DNA of 52,963 bases from an uncultured Collinsella sp. (GTDB lineage: Bacteria > Actinomycetota > Coriobacteriia > Coriobacteriales > Coriobacteriaceae), in assembly GCA_958354105.1 (NCBI GenBank), contig CATWVA010000012.1, forward strand, positions 1 through 52,963, written 5' to 3'. Positions 26,712 to 34,893 of the stretch are shown here, in pieces. The notes beneath the pieces are model-generated. The model saw only the letters and a list, made by a program, of their open reading frames with translations. It made no database searches and had not been told where the DNA came from. How positions within the stretch are numbered: position 1 is the first letter of the stretch; every line of letters begins with the position of its first letter. The position numbers and the translations under genes are program-made.

Positions 26712-27701
26712 TTGAAGACTGTTCATGTTGCCGCTGGGATCATTCGCAAGGAAGGATCTGACGAGCTACTGGCCGTGCAGCGCGGCTACGGCGACATGCA
26801 GGGACTTTGGGAGTTCCCCGGTGGCAAGCTCATGCGCGGCGAGTCGCCCGAAGACGCTGTACGCCGCGAACTCATGGAAGAGCTGCAGGTAAAAGTCACC
26901 AACCTGCGCGATTTCTATACCGTTGAGTATGACTACCCCGATTTTCATCTCTCCATGGAGTGCTACTACTGTTCGCTCGCCGATGAATCCGATGAGCCCC
27001 AGAAGCATGACCGCCAACTCGATATCCGCTGGATTCCGCGCACCTCGCTTGCCACGGTGGAATGGATGCCCGCCGACAAAGGGCTCATTGATGCCCTGAT
27101 TGAGCTAAAGGAAGATCGGCTTGAGGCCAACGGCATCGCTAACGACGCCCAGGCCACCACGGCCGACGAGCCTGCTACCAAGCCTAAGTGCAAACCTAAG
27201 CGCCGCAGCAAAAAGCGTCCCAAGCCCGGTCTGCTCGACGGTATCGACACCTCGGACCTTTCCGCCGACGAACGCGAGCTCGTGCGTCGTCGCGCCGCCA
27301 TCAAAAAGTCCATGAAGGGCAACAAGCGCGCCAACACCAAGCCCGAGCTGCTCGTACGACAGCGTCTGCGCGCAGCGGGCCTTACGGGTTATCGCTTGGA
27401 ATGGAAGGTTCCCGGCAAGCCCGACATCGCCTTCCCCGGCCGCAAGATCGCCATCTTCGTCAACGGCTGCTTTTGGCACCGCTGCCCCAAGTGCAATCCG
27501 AGCCAGCCCAAGCGCAACGTTGAGTTTTGGGAGGCAAAGTTCCGTCGCAACGTCGAGCGCGACCGCGCTGCCGTGGCAGCACTCACTCAAATGGGCTGGA
27601 CGCCCATAACCATCTGGGAATGCGAACTCAAAAAAGACCGCATCGACGCCACGATGGAAAAGGTCATCGAGCGGGTGCGCGCCGCAGAGCCGCAGCGCTA
27701 G
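26712..27701 (+). CDS. Nudix hydrolase fused to a Vsr-type mismatch endonuclease
   Basis: A 329-aa protein with two repair-type domains. Residues 1-135 are a MutT-like Nudix domain with the box G38-x5-E44-x7-RELMEEL. Such enzymes remove oxidised or unwanted nucleotides such as 8-oxo-dGTP. A basic, Lys/Arg/Pro-rich linker (about 140-200) follows. Residues 200-310 match very-short-patch repair endonucleases: ANTKPELLVRQRL, KVPGKPDIAFPG (catalytic Asp238), FVNGCFWHRCPKC (His256, Cys258, Cys261), EFWEAKF and WECELK (Cys304). I chose TTG at 26712 because GAGAGGA lies seven bases upstream and the Nudix domain begins there. No cytosine methyltransferase gene is nearby. Confidence 0.88.
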   Translation: MKTVHVAAGIIRKEGSDELLAVQRGYGDMQGLWEFPGGKLMRGESPEDAVRRELMEELQVKVTNLRDFYTVEYDYPDFHLSMECYYCSLADESDEPQKHDRQLDIRWIPRTSLATVEWMPADKGLIDALIELKEDRLEANGIANDAQATTADEPATKPKCKPKRRSKKRPKPGLLDGIDTSDLSADERELVRRRAAIKKSMKGNKRANTKPELLVRQRLRAAGLTGYRLEWKVPGKPDIAFPGRKIAIFVNGCFWHRCPKCNPSQPKRNVEFWEAKFRRNVERDRAAVAALTQMGWTPITIWECELKKDRIDATMEKVIERVRAAEPQR

Positions 27702-27709
27702 CCGCCCGT

Positions 27710-27751
27710 CCCAATCGTGAGCGTGTTTTCCCTAGGGGAATCACGGTTGGG
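27710..27751 (+). terminator. Hairpin after the Nudix-Vsr gene
   Basis: CCCAATCGTGA and TCACGGTTGGG pair, with an inner CCCTAGGG palindrome. There is no strong T-run. The rest of the gap (27752-27996) holds no gene; ACCTGCGGTTTCATTG at 27848-27863 resembles the core of the type C hairpins. Confidence 0.55.
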
Positions 27752-27996
27752 CGCGTTCAGATCCTTCATATACGCAACAATTGCGTCACAAACCTTAGAA
27801 AGCCCTTAAGCTCAAAACCTTTCAAGAGTGTTATTCGATAGCCTTGACCTGCGGTTTCATTGTTATATCAAACCTGGTTAAGCCTTTCTTTAGCGCTTCC
27901 TTATCTGCGCTCGCGGCATAATGTAGCCAGCGCACGGGACCTAGCAGCAAACCCCGAGCGCATCCTTTTGGCGGATATCGAGGAGGCCGCATAAGC

Positions 27997-28206
27997 ATGC
28001 ATTCTTCCAATGACGCAGCACGGCAGCCATCCCTAAAACATGCAGACCTTTTCTCCTTCCCCCCGACACAGAGAAACGGTCTCCTCGACTCCCCAACCTC
28101 ACAGCAAAAACGCTCAACCGATCAAAGCCTCAACCTGCGAGCATCGTTCGAAAAGCTCCAAACATCCCTAGACAAGGCGTTCCCCGAACAGGCAAGAGCA
28201 ATCTAA
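27997..28206 (+). CDS. Small hypothetical protein, 69 aa
   Basis: An ATG with GAGGAGG nine bases upstream opens a 69-codon frame ending 26 bases before the AraC gene. The product is polar, rich in Ser and Gln, and has a short C-terminal helix-like stretch (LRASFEKLQTSLDKAF). It has no membrane segment or known motif. The good ribosome site and position argue for a real gene, possibly a leader or small regulator of the AraC gene. The base composition of the frame is not distinctive, so it could be chance. Confidence 0.35.
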   Translation: MHSSNDAARQPSLKHADLFSFPPTQRNGLLDSPTSQQKRSTDQSLNLRASFEKLQTSLDKAFPEQARAI

Positions 28207-28231
28207 GCCCATTGCGCTTTATACTGATGCC

Positions 28232-29170
28232 ATGCGAAACATGGATCACATAGAATTGCACCGCGGAGGACGCGAGGAAGCGTTTCCCGAGACCGCCGAA
28301 GACTGGCCCTATATTGCCGAACGCGCAGAATTCGCTCGCTATCCGGGCAATTCCGTCCCCTGGCACTGGCATTCCGAAGTCGAGCTTTTCTACATGGAGC
28401 AGGGAGCGATTGACTATCGAACGCGCGCGGCTCATGAACACGTGCGCTTTGAGGAAGGGTCCGCCGGCTTTATCAACGGCGGCGTTTTGCACAGCACGCT
28501 GCAATCACCCAATTCGGCACCAGCCATTCAAATGTTGCATATCTTTCAGCCGTCGATGCTCGGCGATCCCGCGGGACGCCTTCAAAAGCGCTATATCAAT
28601 CCTTTGCTGCAATGTCGAGGCGTCGATGTGCTCAAATGGTCGCCCACCAACCCCGACGATATGCCCTTTATCGATTTGCTAAAGAGTTCCTTTAGCCACG
28701 ACCTTCAACGGCCGCAGAATGAGATGGCGCTTCGAAATAACTTGTCAGAGCTCTGGATTCAGATTAACGCCAAGGCCGAACCGCTCTTTTCTTCCGACGG
28801 CGCCTCTTGGATGACCAGCCGCGACGTACAGTTCAAGGCAATCCTGGACTTTATCCGCGCAAACTATGCAGCCGCTATAGATGTGCCCCAGATGGCATCT
28901 GCAGCCGGCGTAAGCGAAAGAGAGTGCTACCGCATTATCAAAACTTGTGCAGGAACGACCCCGGCGGCATATCTACGCGCATACCGCATAAACCGTGTTT
29001 GCGAACTTTTGGCACACACCACGCGAACGGTACAGACAGTCGCGCGCCAATGCGGATTTATAACAGCAAGCCATCTTGGCCAGGTATTTAAAGAACAAAT
29101 GGGGTGCACTCCTTCGAGCTATCGAGCAGCGAGGCAGAATCTCGATAGCACCAGGCAGAAATCCCGCTAA
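28232..29170 (+). CDS. AraC-family transcriptional regulator with cupin domain
   Basis: A 312-aa protein. The N-terminal half has a cupin-like sensor (VPWHWHSEVELFYMEQGAID, about residues 43-62) of the kind that binds sugars or similar ligands. The C-terminal 100 residues hold two AraC helix-turn-helix motifs: IDVPQMASAAGVSERECYRI and TVQTVARQCGFITASHLGQV, followed by FKEQMGCTPSSYR. It lies upstream of a HAD phosphatase gene on the same strand. Its targets may be this gene or distant sugar genes. The ribosome site is weak, so ATG 28241 is an alternative start. Confidence 0.88.
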   Translation: MRNMDHIELHRGGREEAFPETAEDWPYIAERAEFARYPGNSVPWHWHSEVELFYMEQGAIDYRTRAAHEHVRFEEGSAGFINGGVLHSTLQSPNSAPAIQMLHIFQPSMLGDPAGRLQKRYINPLLQCRGVDVLKWSPTNPDDMPFIDLLKSSFSHDLQRPQNEMALRNNLSELWIQINAKAEPLFSSDGASWMTSRDVQFKAILDFIRANYAAAIDVPQMASAAGVSERECYRIIKTCAGTTPAAYLRAYRINRVCELLAHTTRTVQTVARQCGFITASHLGQVFKEQMGCTPSSYRAARQNLDSTRQKSR

Positions 29171-29226
29171 CCCTTCTTCTGTCACTGCATCAAACTTGCA
29201 GGCAAACAACAGAGAGGAGTAATCAT

Positions 29227-29850
29227 ATGAAGCACTTTGACCATATTGTATTTGACGTTGATGGGACATTGGCAGATACAGAAGAAAGCGTTCTGTCATC
29301 GCTTGTCCAGATTGTCCAAGAAGAGACCAGCAAAACGCTTCCCCGACACGAGCTTGACTTTGCCCTCGGCATACCCGGCAAGGATGCCCTTGAGAAACTT
29401 GGGATCTACTCGCAGGCAACGTTGGATCGCTGGTGCCAAGTTGCCGCCAGCTTTAAAAGCACCATCAGCGTGTTTCCAGGTTTGCTTGAAGTCATCGCAA
29501 CACTCGCCGATAGCGGCTGCAAACTTGGCATCGTCTCCTCACGTGCGCGCGACGAATACGCAAAAGAAATTGCACCCCTTGGTTTCGATAAGTATTTTGA
29601 GCACATCATCCTTGTCGAAGACACAACCGAACATAAACCCGCACCCGCACCCATGCTCGAATATCTCCGACGTGCGGGCGCGAATCCTGGCAACGTCGTC
29701 TACGTTGGCGACACCGTCTACGACGAACAATGCGCAACTTCAGCAGGGGTCAGTTTTGCCCGAGCAGCATGGGGATCACACCAAGATATCCCAAACGCCA
29801 CCTACAACCTCAAAACCCCCAACGACCTACTAACCCTAACAACCAAATAA
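29227..29850 (+). CDS. HAD-superfamily hydrolase, phosphoglycolate phosphatase-like
   Basis: A 207-aa HAD hydrolase. Motif I is VFDVDGTLADTE with the nucleophile Asp and the acid/base Asp. Motif II is GIVSSRARDEY, motif III a Lys in EDTTEHKPAPAP, and motif IV YVGDTVYDEQCA. The cap inserted after motif I is of the alpha-helical Gph/PgmB type, so the substrate is a small phosphate ester such as phosphoglycolate or a hexose phosphate. GAGAGGAG precedes the ATG. It follows the AraC gene by 56 bases and may be controlled by it. Confidence 0.88.
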   Translation: MKHFDHIVFDVDGTLADTEESVLSSLVQIVQEETSKTLPRHELDFALGIPGKDALEKLGIYSQATLDRWCQVAASFKSTISVFPGLLEVIATLADSGCKLGIVSSRARDEYAKEIAPLGFDKYFEHIILVEDTTEHKPAPAPMLEYLRRAGANPGNVVYVGDTVYDEQCATSAGVSFARAAWGSHQDIPNATYNLKTPNDLLTLTTK

Positions 29851-29870
29851 CCCACGCGCCCCACCCTTTC

Positions 29871-29990
29871 AGCCCTAACGCCACAAGGGCGATTGAACAG
29901 GACAGCTTGGGCGGGCCCCCGCACTTAGTTTCCAAAATCATTCCGCAGCGCGAAGGCTTCTTATTATTTTCCGCCCTAACGCCACAAGGG
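29871..29990. repeat. Short direct repeats and a decayed half of the type A hairpin
   Basis: GCCCTAACGCCACAAGGGCG occurs at 29873-29892 and again at 29973-29992. Between them, 29930-29950 (AGTTTCCAAAATCATTCCGC) resembles the left arm of the hairpin at 30012-30141. This suggests an older, partly lost copy. Confidence 0.55.
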
Positions 29991-30011
29991 CGACGACCTC
30001 GAGTAAGTCAA

Positions 30012-30141
30012 CCTGGGAGGGACGAGGGCTTAGTTCCCCAATCTTTCCGCAGGGGGCAAAAGCCTCGCCGCACGAAGTGCGCAGCGAGGCTTTTTGCATG
30101 CCCGAGGACGATTGGGGAACTAAGTTCTCGTCCCTTCCCGG
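30012..30141. repeat. Long snap-back hairpin, type A, at the aldolase 3' end
   Basis: The outer arms at 30012-30043 and 30110-30141 (CTTAGTTCCCCAATC against GATTGGGGAACTAAG) are complementary over about 32 bp. The inner core, CCTCGCCGCACGAAGTGCGC and what follows to CCGAGGACG, is almost identical to the hairpin behind the pfl genes. It ends 30 bases from the aldolase stop. Confidence 0.8.
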
Positions 30142-30171
30142 GATATGTAGCGAGTCGGAGTACCCTTGCTG

Positions 30172-31029
30172 TTACTCTGCTTTGCCCACAGAGTTGAGGT
30201 TGGTCATGCGGATCTTAACCAGCTCGGTGATCTCGCGCATGCCCTCCTTGGCCGGCTTTTTAGGATCGAAGCAGGCGGGGTTCTCGGCCATGTAGGCCAT
30301 GAAGCCCTTGGTGTAAGCCTGACGCAGCTCGGTGGCGTAGTTAACCTTGCAGATGCCGTTCTTCACAGCCTCGGCAACCTGTTCATCGGGCACACCGGAG
30401 GTGCCGTGCAGAACCAGCGGCACGTCGACGGCGTCGCGGATGGCCTTGACCACGGACTGCTCGATGTGCGGATCGCTCGTGTACACGCCGTGGCTGGTGC
30501 CAACGCCAATAGCGAGGGAGGTGCAGCCAGTGCGCTCGACGAACTCCTTGGCCTCGGCCGGATCGGTGTAGGGGCTCTCACCCTCAACCGCGGGGCCGTC
30601 GTCCTCCTTGCCGCCAACCTTGCCAAGCTCAGCCTCGACGGGCACGCCCATAGCGCGGCCAGCGTCGGCGACGGACTTGGTCAGGGCAATGTTGTCCTCG
30701 AAGGACTCGTGCGAACCGTCGATCATGACGGAGGTGTAGCCCGTGCGGAAAGCCTGCATGCAGCGGTCATAGCCATCGCCGTGATCGAGGTGCAGGGCAA
30801 CGGGCACGGAAGCGCGCTCGGCGGCAGCCTTGACCATGCCGTAGAAGTAGTCCAGACCAGCGGTCTTGATGGTGCCCGGGGTGGTCTGCATGATGACGGG
30901 GGACTTGGTCTCCTCGGCAGCAGCCAGAACGGCCATAACAAACTCGAGGTTCTCGACGTTGAACGCGCCGACGGCGTAGTGGCCGGCCTGAGCGTCCTTG
31001 AGCATCTTTTCGGTGGTAACAAGTGCCAT
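30172..31029 (-). CDS. Class II fructose/tagatose-bisphosphate aldolase
   Basis: A 285-aa zinc-dependent aldolase. HLDHG (residues 80-84) carries the catalytic Asp82 and zinc ligand His83. His180 in GVGTSHGVY and His208 in LVLHGTSG complete the zinc site. GGKEDD belongs to the flexible loop. The family cleaves fructose-1,6-bisphosphate or tagatose-1,6-bisphosphate (GatY/KbaY). The lac cluster in this window lacks lacD, so this enzyme may also finish the tagatose pathway, but a housekeeping glycolytic role is equally possible. I chose the ATG at 31029 (GAGGAG upstream) over codons further upstream. A DeoR-family gene is divergent. Confidence 0.9.
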   Translation of the reverse strand: MALVTTEKMLKDAQAGHYAVGAFNVENLEFVMAVLAAAEETKSPVIMQTTPGTIKTAGLDYFYGMVKAAAERASVPVALHLDHGDGYDRCMQAFRTGYTSVMIDGSHESFEDNIALTKSVADAGRAMGVPVEAELGKVGGKEDDGPAVEGESPYTDPAEAKEFVERTGCTSLAIGVGTSHGVYTSDPHIEQSVVKAIRDAVDVPLVLHGTSGVPDEQVAEAVKNGICKVNYATELRQAYTKGFMAYMAENPACFDPKKPAKEGMREITELVKIRMTNLNSVGKAE

Positions 31030-31364
31030 GAGCGTTTGCTCCTCTCCCTCGCCCGCATCTGGACATCGGGCGTACGTGTCCGCAAGGCGTTTTACCTTGC
31101 GTTTTGCTGCGCTCATTGTATGAAATTCAGCGGGTATGCATGTGCGAGATATTGAGCCCATGCAGGTCAATACAGTCGCTTTTGAAAAGTAAACGGAAGG
31201 AATTGGAGCTGAGTGGGCGTGTTCGATATTGAATTTTGGGCGTTAAACGTCTTTCTTTTATAGAAAAAGTAAGTAATCGAAAGGCGTTTTCTTACTTAAA
31301 AAGAAAATGAACGAAAATAGACTCAACACAATTCCCGCAAATATCAGACGATGATGGAGCGGAT
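31030..31364. promoter_or_regulatory. Divergent aldolase/DeoR regulatory region
   Basis: No gene. An AT-rich segment at about 31250-31320 contains AAGTAAG (31267-31273) and CTTACTT (31291-31297), an inverted repeat around GCG. It also contains TTTCTTTTATAGAAA next to it. These are plausible operators for the DeoR-family regulator. Confidence 0.45.
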
Positions 31365-32168
31365 ATGGCCTATGCAACAACCCGAGCTTTCGCCGATGAG
31401 CGGCGTGCCGCCATCATGGAGATGCTCGAACATAACGCCTCGGTGCAAGTGGCAGAAATCGCCCAGACCTTTGGCGTGTCCTCCGTTACCGCCCGTGCCG
31501 ACCTAGACGCGCTCGCCGAGTCCGGCAAACTGCGCCGCACGCACGGCGGCGCCGTGTCGCTCCACAAACGCCTAACCGTCTCCACGCAGGATCGTCGCAT
31601 CAACGTCAATGTCGCCGCCAAGCAGGCCATCGCACAAAGCGCCATCGAACTCGTCAATGACGGCGACACGCTTCTCGTCGACTCGGGCACCACCGCTCTC
31701 GAGTTTATCCGGCTCCTCGACCAACGCGACGGCATCACCGTCATCACGGCCGACATCACCATCGCTGATTACATCGACGAGAGCATGCCCTCGGTCGATG
31801 TTGCCATGCTGGGCGGAGCACTGCGCAAAGGCCATCGTTATCTGTACGGTCCGCTCACCATGCAGGCGCTGCGAATGGTTCACGCTGACCTCGCCATCAT
31901 GTGCCCCGGCGCCTTTGTTCCCGGCTGCGGCTTTACCACCGACTTTCCGCAGATGGCCGAGACCAAAGCGGCTATGGTCGGCGCCGCCCGCCAAAGCGTC
32001 GCCCTCATGGACGCCAGCAAGGTCAACGGACGCGGCATGTACAGCTTTGCCGAGCTGGCAGATGTCGACACCATCGTGATGGACCGTGACCCCAACGATG
32101 CCGTCGCCACCTCAATCGCCGAGATCGTCGACGGCGCCCACCCAAATCTCGTCATCGCCGGCGCTTAA
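31365..32168 (+). CDS. DeoR-family transcriptional regulator
   Basis: A 267-aa regulator. The N-terminal DeoR HTH reads VQVAEIAQTFGVSSVTARAD, followed by LRRTHGGAVSL. The C-terminal DeoRC sensor domain has LLVDSGTTALEF and VMLGGALRKGH, which bind sugar phosphates. It is divergent from the class II aldolase gene, so it probably represses it and itself in response to a phosphorylated sugar intermediate. GGAG precedes the ATG. A different DeoR-type protein is encoded at 49959-50723 near the lac genes. Confidence 0.9.
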   Translation: MAYATTRAFADERRAAIMEMLEHNASVQVAEIAQTFGVSSVTARADLDALAESGKLRRTHGGAVSLHKRLTVSTQDRRINVNVAAKQAIAQSAIELVNDGDTLLVDSGTTALEFIRLLDQRDGITVITADITIADYIDESMPSVDVAMLGGALRKGHRYLYGPLTMQALRMVHADLAIMCPGAFVPGCGFTTDFPQMAETKAAMVGAARQSVALMDASKVNGRGMYSFAELADVDTIVMDRDPNDAVATSIAEIVDGAHPNLVIAGA

Positions 32169-32172
32169 ACAA

Positions 32173-32211
32173 AAACCACCACAAAGGTGCCTGTCCCCTT
32201 TGTGGTGGTTT
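32173..32211 (+). terminator. Terminator-like hairpin after the DeoR gene (CTGTCCCC family)
   Basis: AAACCACCACAAAGG pairs with CCTTTGTGGTGGTTT around TGCCTGTCC. It is the second copy of the element at 14159-14195, differing mainly by a better stem. Confidence 0.8.
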
Positions 32212-32233
32212 GCTCGTTAAAAGCGAAATATCG

Positions 32234-33394
32234 CTACTTGGAAAGCTCGTCGGCGAGAGTCTCAATCTGAGCGCGCGAGGCGTCGTTGAGCGAACCCAGG
32301 ACGGTCACCTTGTTCTGTGCCAGGGTGATGTCCTTCATGCCCTCGAGCTCCTTGGTCATAACCTTGGCGGCAGTGGGCGCCCAGGAGCCGCCCTCGACGA
32401 GTGCCACCGTACGGTTCTGATAGGCGTGCTCGGCAAGCGTGTGGATAAAGGTGCTCATGAACGGGAAGATCTCGCCCTGATAGGTAATGGAGGCAAGCAC
32501 CAGACGGTCATAGCGGAACGCGTCCTCAACGGCCTCGGCCATATCGTCGCGAGCTAGGTCAAAGACGGAAACCTTCTGGCCACGGGCCTCGAGCGCAGAA
32601 GCGAGCTCCTCAACGGCAGCCTTCAGATGGCCATACACACTCGCATAGGCGATCGTGATGCCCTCGTCCTCGGGCTGGTAGCTCGACCAGGTGTTGTAGG
32701 TGTCGAGGTAATAGCCCAGGTTCTCGCTAAGAACAGGACCGTGGAGCGGGCAGATGATCTGGATATCCAGATCGGCGGCCTTCTTGAGCACGGTCTGCAC
32801 AAACTTGCCGAACTTTCCCACGATGCCAAAGTAGTAACGGCGCGCCTCGCAGGCCCAACCCTCGGGGTCCTCGATGTCGTTGGCGCCGAACTTGCCAAAG
32901 CCGTCGGCACTAAAGAGCACCTTGTCGGTAGACTCGTAGGAGAAGATCACCTCGGGCCAGTGCACGTTGGGGGCGCAGACAAACGTTAGGCTGTGGCCAC
33001 CTAGATCAAGCACGTCGCCCTCTTTGACGACTATCTTACGCTCGGGGTAGTCGGTGCCAAAGTAGTTGACCATCATGCGGAAGGCGCCCATGCTGGCCAC
33101 AATCTGTGCCTGGGGATAGCGCTCCATAAAGGCGGCGATACCGGCGGAGTGATCGGGCTCCATGTGATGGACGACCAGGTAGTCGGGCGTACGGCCATCG
33201 AGCGCGGCCTCGAGGTTGCCGAGCCATTCGTCGACAAAGCCAGCGTCAACCGAATCGGCGACAGCGATTTTATCGCCCAAGATAACATAGCTGTTGTATG
33301 CCATGCCGTTCTCGGACACGTCGTACTGGCCCTCGAACAGGTCAATGTCGTGATCGTCGACACCGATGTAGCGGATATCCTTGGTGATCTCCAT
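32234..33394 (-). CDS. FprA-family flavodiiron protein
   Basis: A 386-aa A-type flavoprotein. The N-terminal metallo-beta-lactamase domain holds the diiron site (HHMEPDHS, with further ligands in the HWPEVIFSYE and PLHGP regions). The C-terminal flavodoxin domain (ITIAYASVYGHLKAAVEELA) binds FMN. These cytoplasmic enzymes reduce O2 to water or NO to N2O and protect anaerobes. No rubredoxin domain is attached. I chose the ATG at 33394 because GGAGG lies upstream. It is a single gene convergent with the DeoR gene. Confidence 0.92.
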   Translation of the reverse strand: MEITKDIRYIGVDDHDIDLFEGQYDVSENGMAYNSYVILGDKIAVADSVDAGFVDEWLGNLEAALDGRTPDYLVVHHMEPDHSAGIAAFMERYPQAQIVASMGAFRMMVNYFGTDYPERKIVVKEGDVLDLGGHSLTFVCAPNVHWPEVIFSYESTDKVLFSADGFGKFGANDIEDPEGWACEARRYYFGIVGKFGKFVQTVLKKAADLDIQIICPLHGPVLSENLGYYLDTYNTWSSYQPEDEGITIAYASVYGHLKAAVEELASALEARGQKVSVFDLARDDMAEAVEDAFRYDRLVLASITYQGEIFPFMSTFIHTLAEHAYQNRTVALVEGGSWAPTAAKVMTKELEGMKDITLAQNKVTVLGSLNDASRAQIETLADELSK

Positions 33395-33523
33395 CAGGCA
33401 AAGCCTCCTAGATAGACAAAAGAACCCGTCTATCATAACACTCGGCAGTATCCCAGCTGTTATCTGCCGGCATCCATACCGATTGCTATTGAAATACGAT
33501 AAATCGCCGTTTACCTGCGCAAA

Positions 33524-34555
33524 CTATGCGCGCGGTATCGCCGTGCTATGTCGAATAATGAGCTGGCCGGGAATACGAATGGCAACGGTTTTGCCCGCCG
33601 TACCCGCCTCGGGAACCGCATGCTCAAACACCTCGCGTCCGCGCTGATGTAAATCGAATCGCACGGTCGTGAGCTCGTTGTGCGCCACAAAATCATCGAG
33701 TGAATCGTCAACGCCCACCACACTCACGTCCTCGGGCACGCGCAGGCCGCTATCGCGCAGCGCTGCAATTGCGCCGTTTGCCATCTGGTCGTTTGCCGCG
33801 TAAATCGCCGTCATAGTGCGGTCGTGCTCGGCCAGATATCTGCCGGCCTCGTAGCCACTGTTGGCAGACCAGTCTCCCTCGAGCGGCGCATGCGGCTGAA
33901 TGTGTTTACGCTCGAGCGCATCCTGCCAACCGGCGCGACGAAATTGCTCGTCGACCGAGAACGACGGGCCGCCGATATAACGAATCTGCTCGTGCCCCAG
34001 CTCAAACAGATGATCCATGAGCAGCAGCGAGCAGCCGTAATGATCGGAGTCGACCGTAGTCACCCGTGGGTGCGCATACATGGTGACGATAACCGTGCCG
34101 ATACCCGGCAACGGATCAAACGTCTCAAAATCGGGTGCCATACGACTCATGCCGATGATGATGCCGTCCACCGGCAGTGCGGCCATACGACGCGTGGCCT
34201 CGGCAAGCGAAAACTCCTCGGTCTTGGACATCTCGACCAGCGTGATGGCGCAATTATGCTCACGAGCAGCGCTGGCGATGCCGTCGATCATTGAGAGGTT
34301 GCCAAACTTGGTGACATCGTTGATGCATAGGCCGACCGAATGGTAACGGCCGTCGCGCAGCGAGCGACCGGCATAACTCGGACGAAAGCCGAGCTCTTGC
34401 ATAGCGGCCTGCACGCGCTGGCGCGTCTGCTCGTTAACGTTGGGCAAGCCGTTGGCGACGCGCGAAACCGTCTGCTGCGAAACGCCAGCAGCGCGGGCGA
34501 CGTCGGCCATGGAGACCGGACGCGAACTGGTATCGTTGGACGGGCGCCTTGCCAC
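33524..34555 (-). CDS. LacI/GalR-family regulator divergent from galKT
   Basis: A 343-aa repressor-type protein. The HTH with hinge is MADVARAAGVSQQTVSRVAN followed by PNVNEQTRQRVQAAMQELGF. The periplasmic-binding-like sensor domain starts about residue 70 and ends with VPEDVSVVGVDDS. The divergent galactokinase operon and three copies of GTTAACGTACTC in the shared 338-bp region strongly suggest that it controls galK-galT in response to galactose or a derivative. It is a distant paralog of the regulator at 43097-44101: both have NFAGRSLRRG/SYAGRSLRDG and VDGMVV/VDGIII segments. Confidence 0.9.
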   Translation of the reverse strand: MARRPSNDTSSRPVSMADVARAAGVSQQTVSRVANGLPNVNEQTRQRVQAAMQELGFRPSYAGRSLRDGRYHSVGLCINDVTKFGNLSMIDGIASAAREHNCAITLVEMSKTEEFSLAEATRRMAALPVDGIIIGMSRMAPDFETFDPLPGIGTVIVTMYAHPRVTTVDSDHYGCSLLLMDHLFELGHEQIRYIGGPSFSVDEQFRRAGWQDALERKHIQPHAPLEGDWSANSGYEAGRYLAEHDRTMTAIYAANDQMANGAIAALRDSGLRVPEDVSVVGVDDSLDDFVAHNELTTVRFDLHQRGREVFEHAVPEAGTAGKTVAIRIPGQLIIRHSTAIPRA

Positions 34556-34649
34556 AGGATCACCTTCACCCTTGCGAGATCTGAATAGCGTGCATGCCGG
34601 CCCGGGCAGAAATACATCCCGCGCCGAGGCCCGCTATCGTCGGACGCAT

Positions 34650-34848
34650 GTTAACGTACTCTACTTTTTCAATCCGTAACTCTTCTGCTCTATAAGTCCA
34701 TACGGCAATACCGTTCACGGCTGAATTTCTACCGATTACCAGATTCTCAAAAAGTGATAAGTGTTGTGTTATGAGTACGTTAACATAGCCCGTAACGTGC
34801 GGCATCGTAGATGCTGAGTTCACGTCGCTTCAGATTGTTAACGTACTC
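34650..34848. promoter_or_regulatory. Three candidate operators (GTTAACGTACTC) in the galK upstream region
   Basis: GTTAACGTACTC occurs at 34650-34661 and 34837-34848, and its exact reverse complement at 34773-34784. The half-site GTTAACG with central CG suits a LacI-family protein. The sites bracket the promoter region of both divergent genes. The ACCGTTCACGG motif lies between them at 34710-34720. Confidence 0.75.
34710..34720 (+). promoter_or_regulatory. ACCGTTCACGG motif upstream of galK
   Basis: One of six copies of this motif. CCGT-TC-ACGG is an inverted repeat, as expected for a dimeric DNA-binding protein. Confidence 0.5.
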
Positions 34849-34893
34849 ACTTCGACGGAAAACTCGTCAGTATGCGCCAAGGAAAGGACTCCC

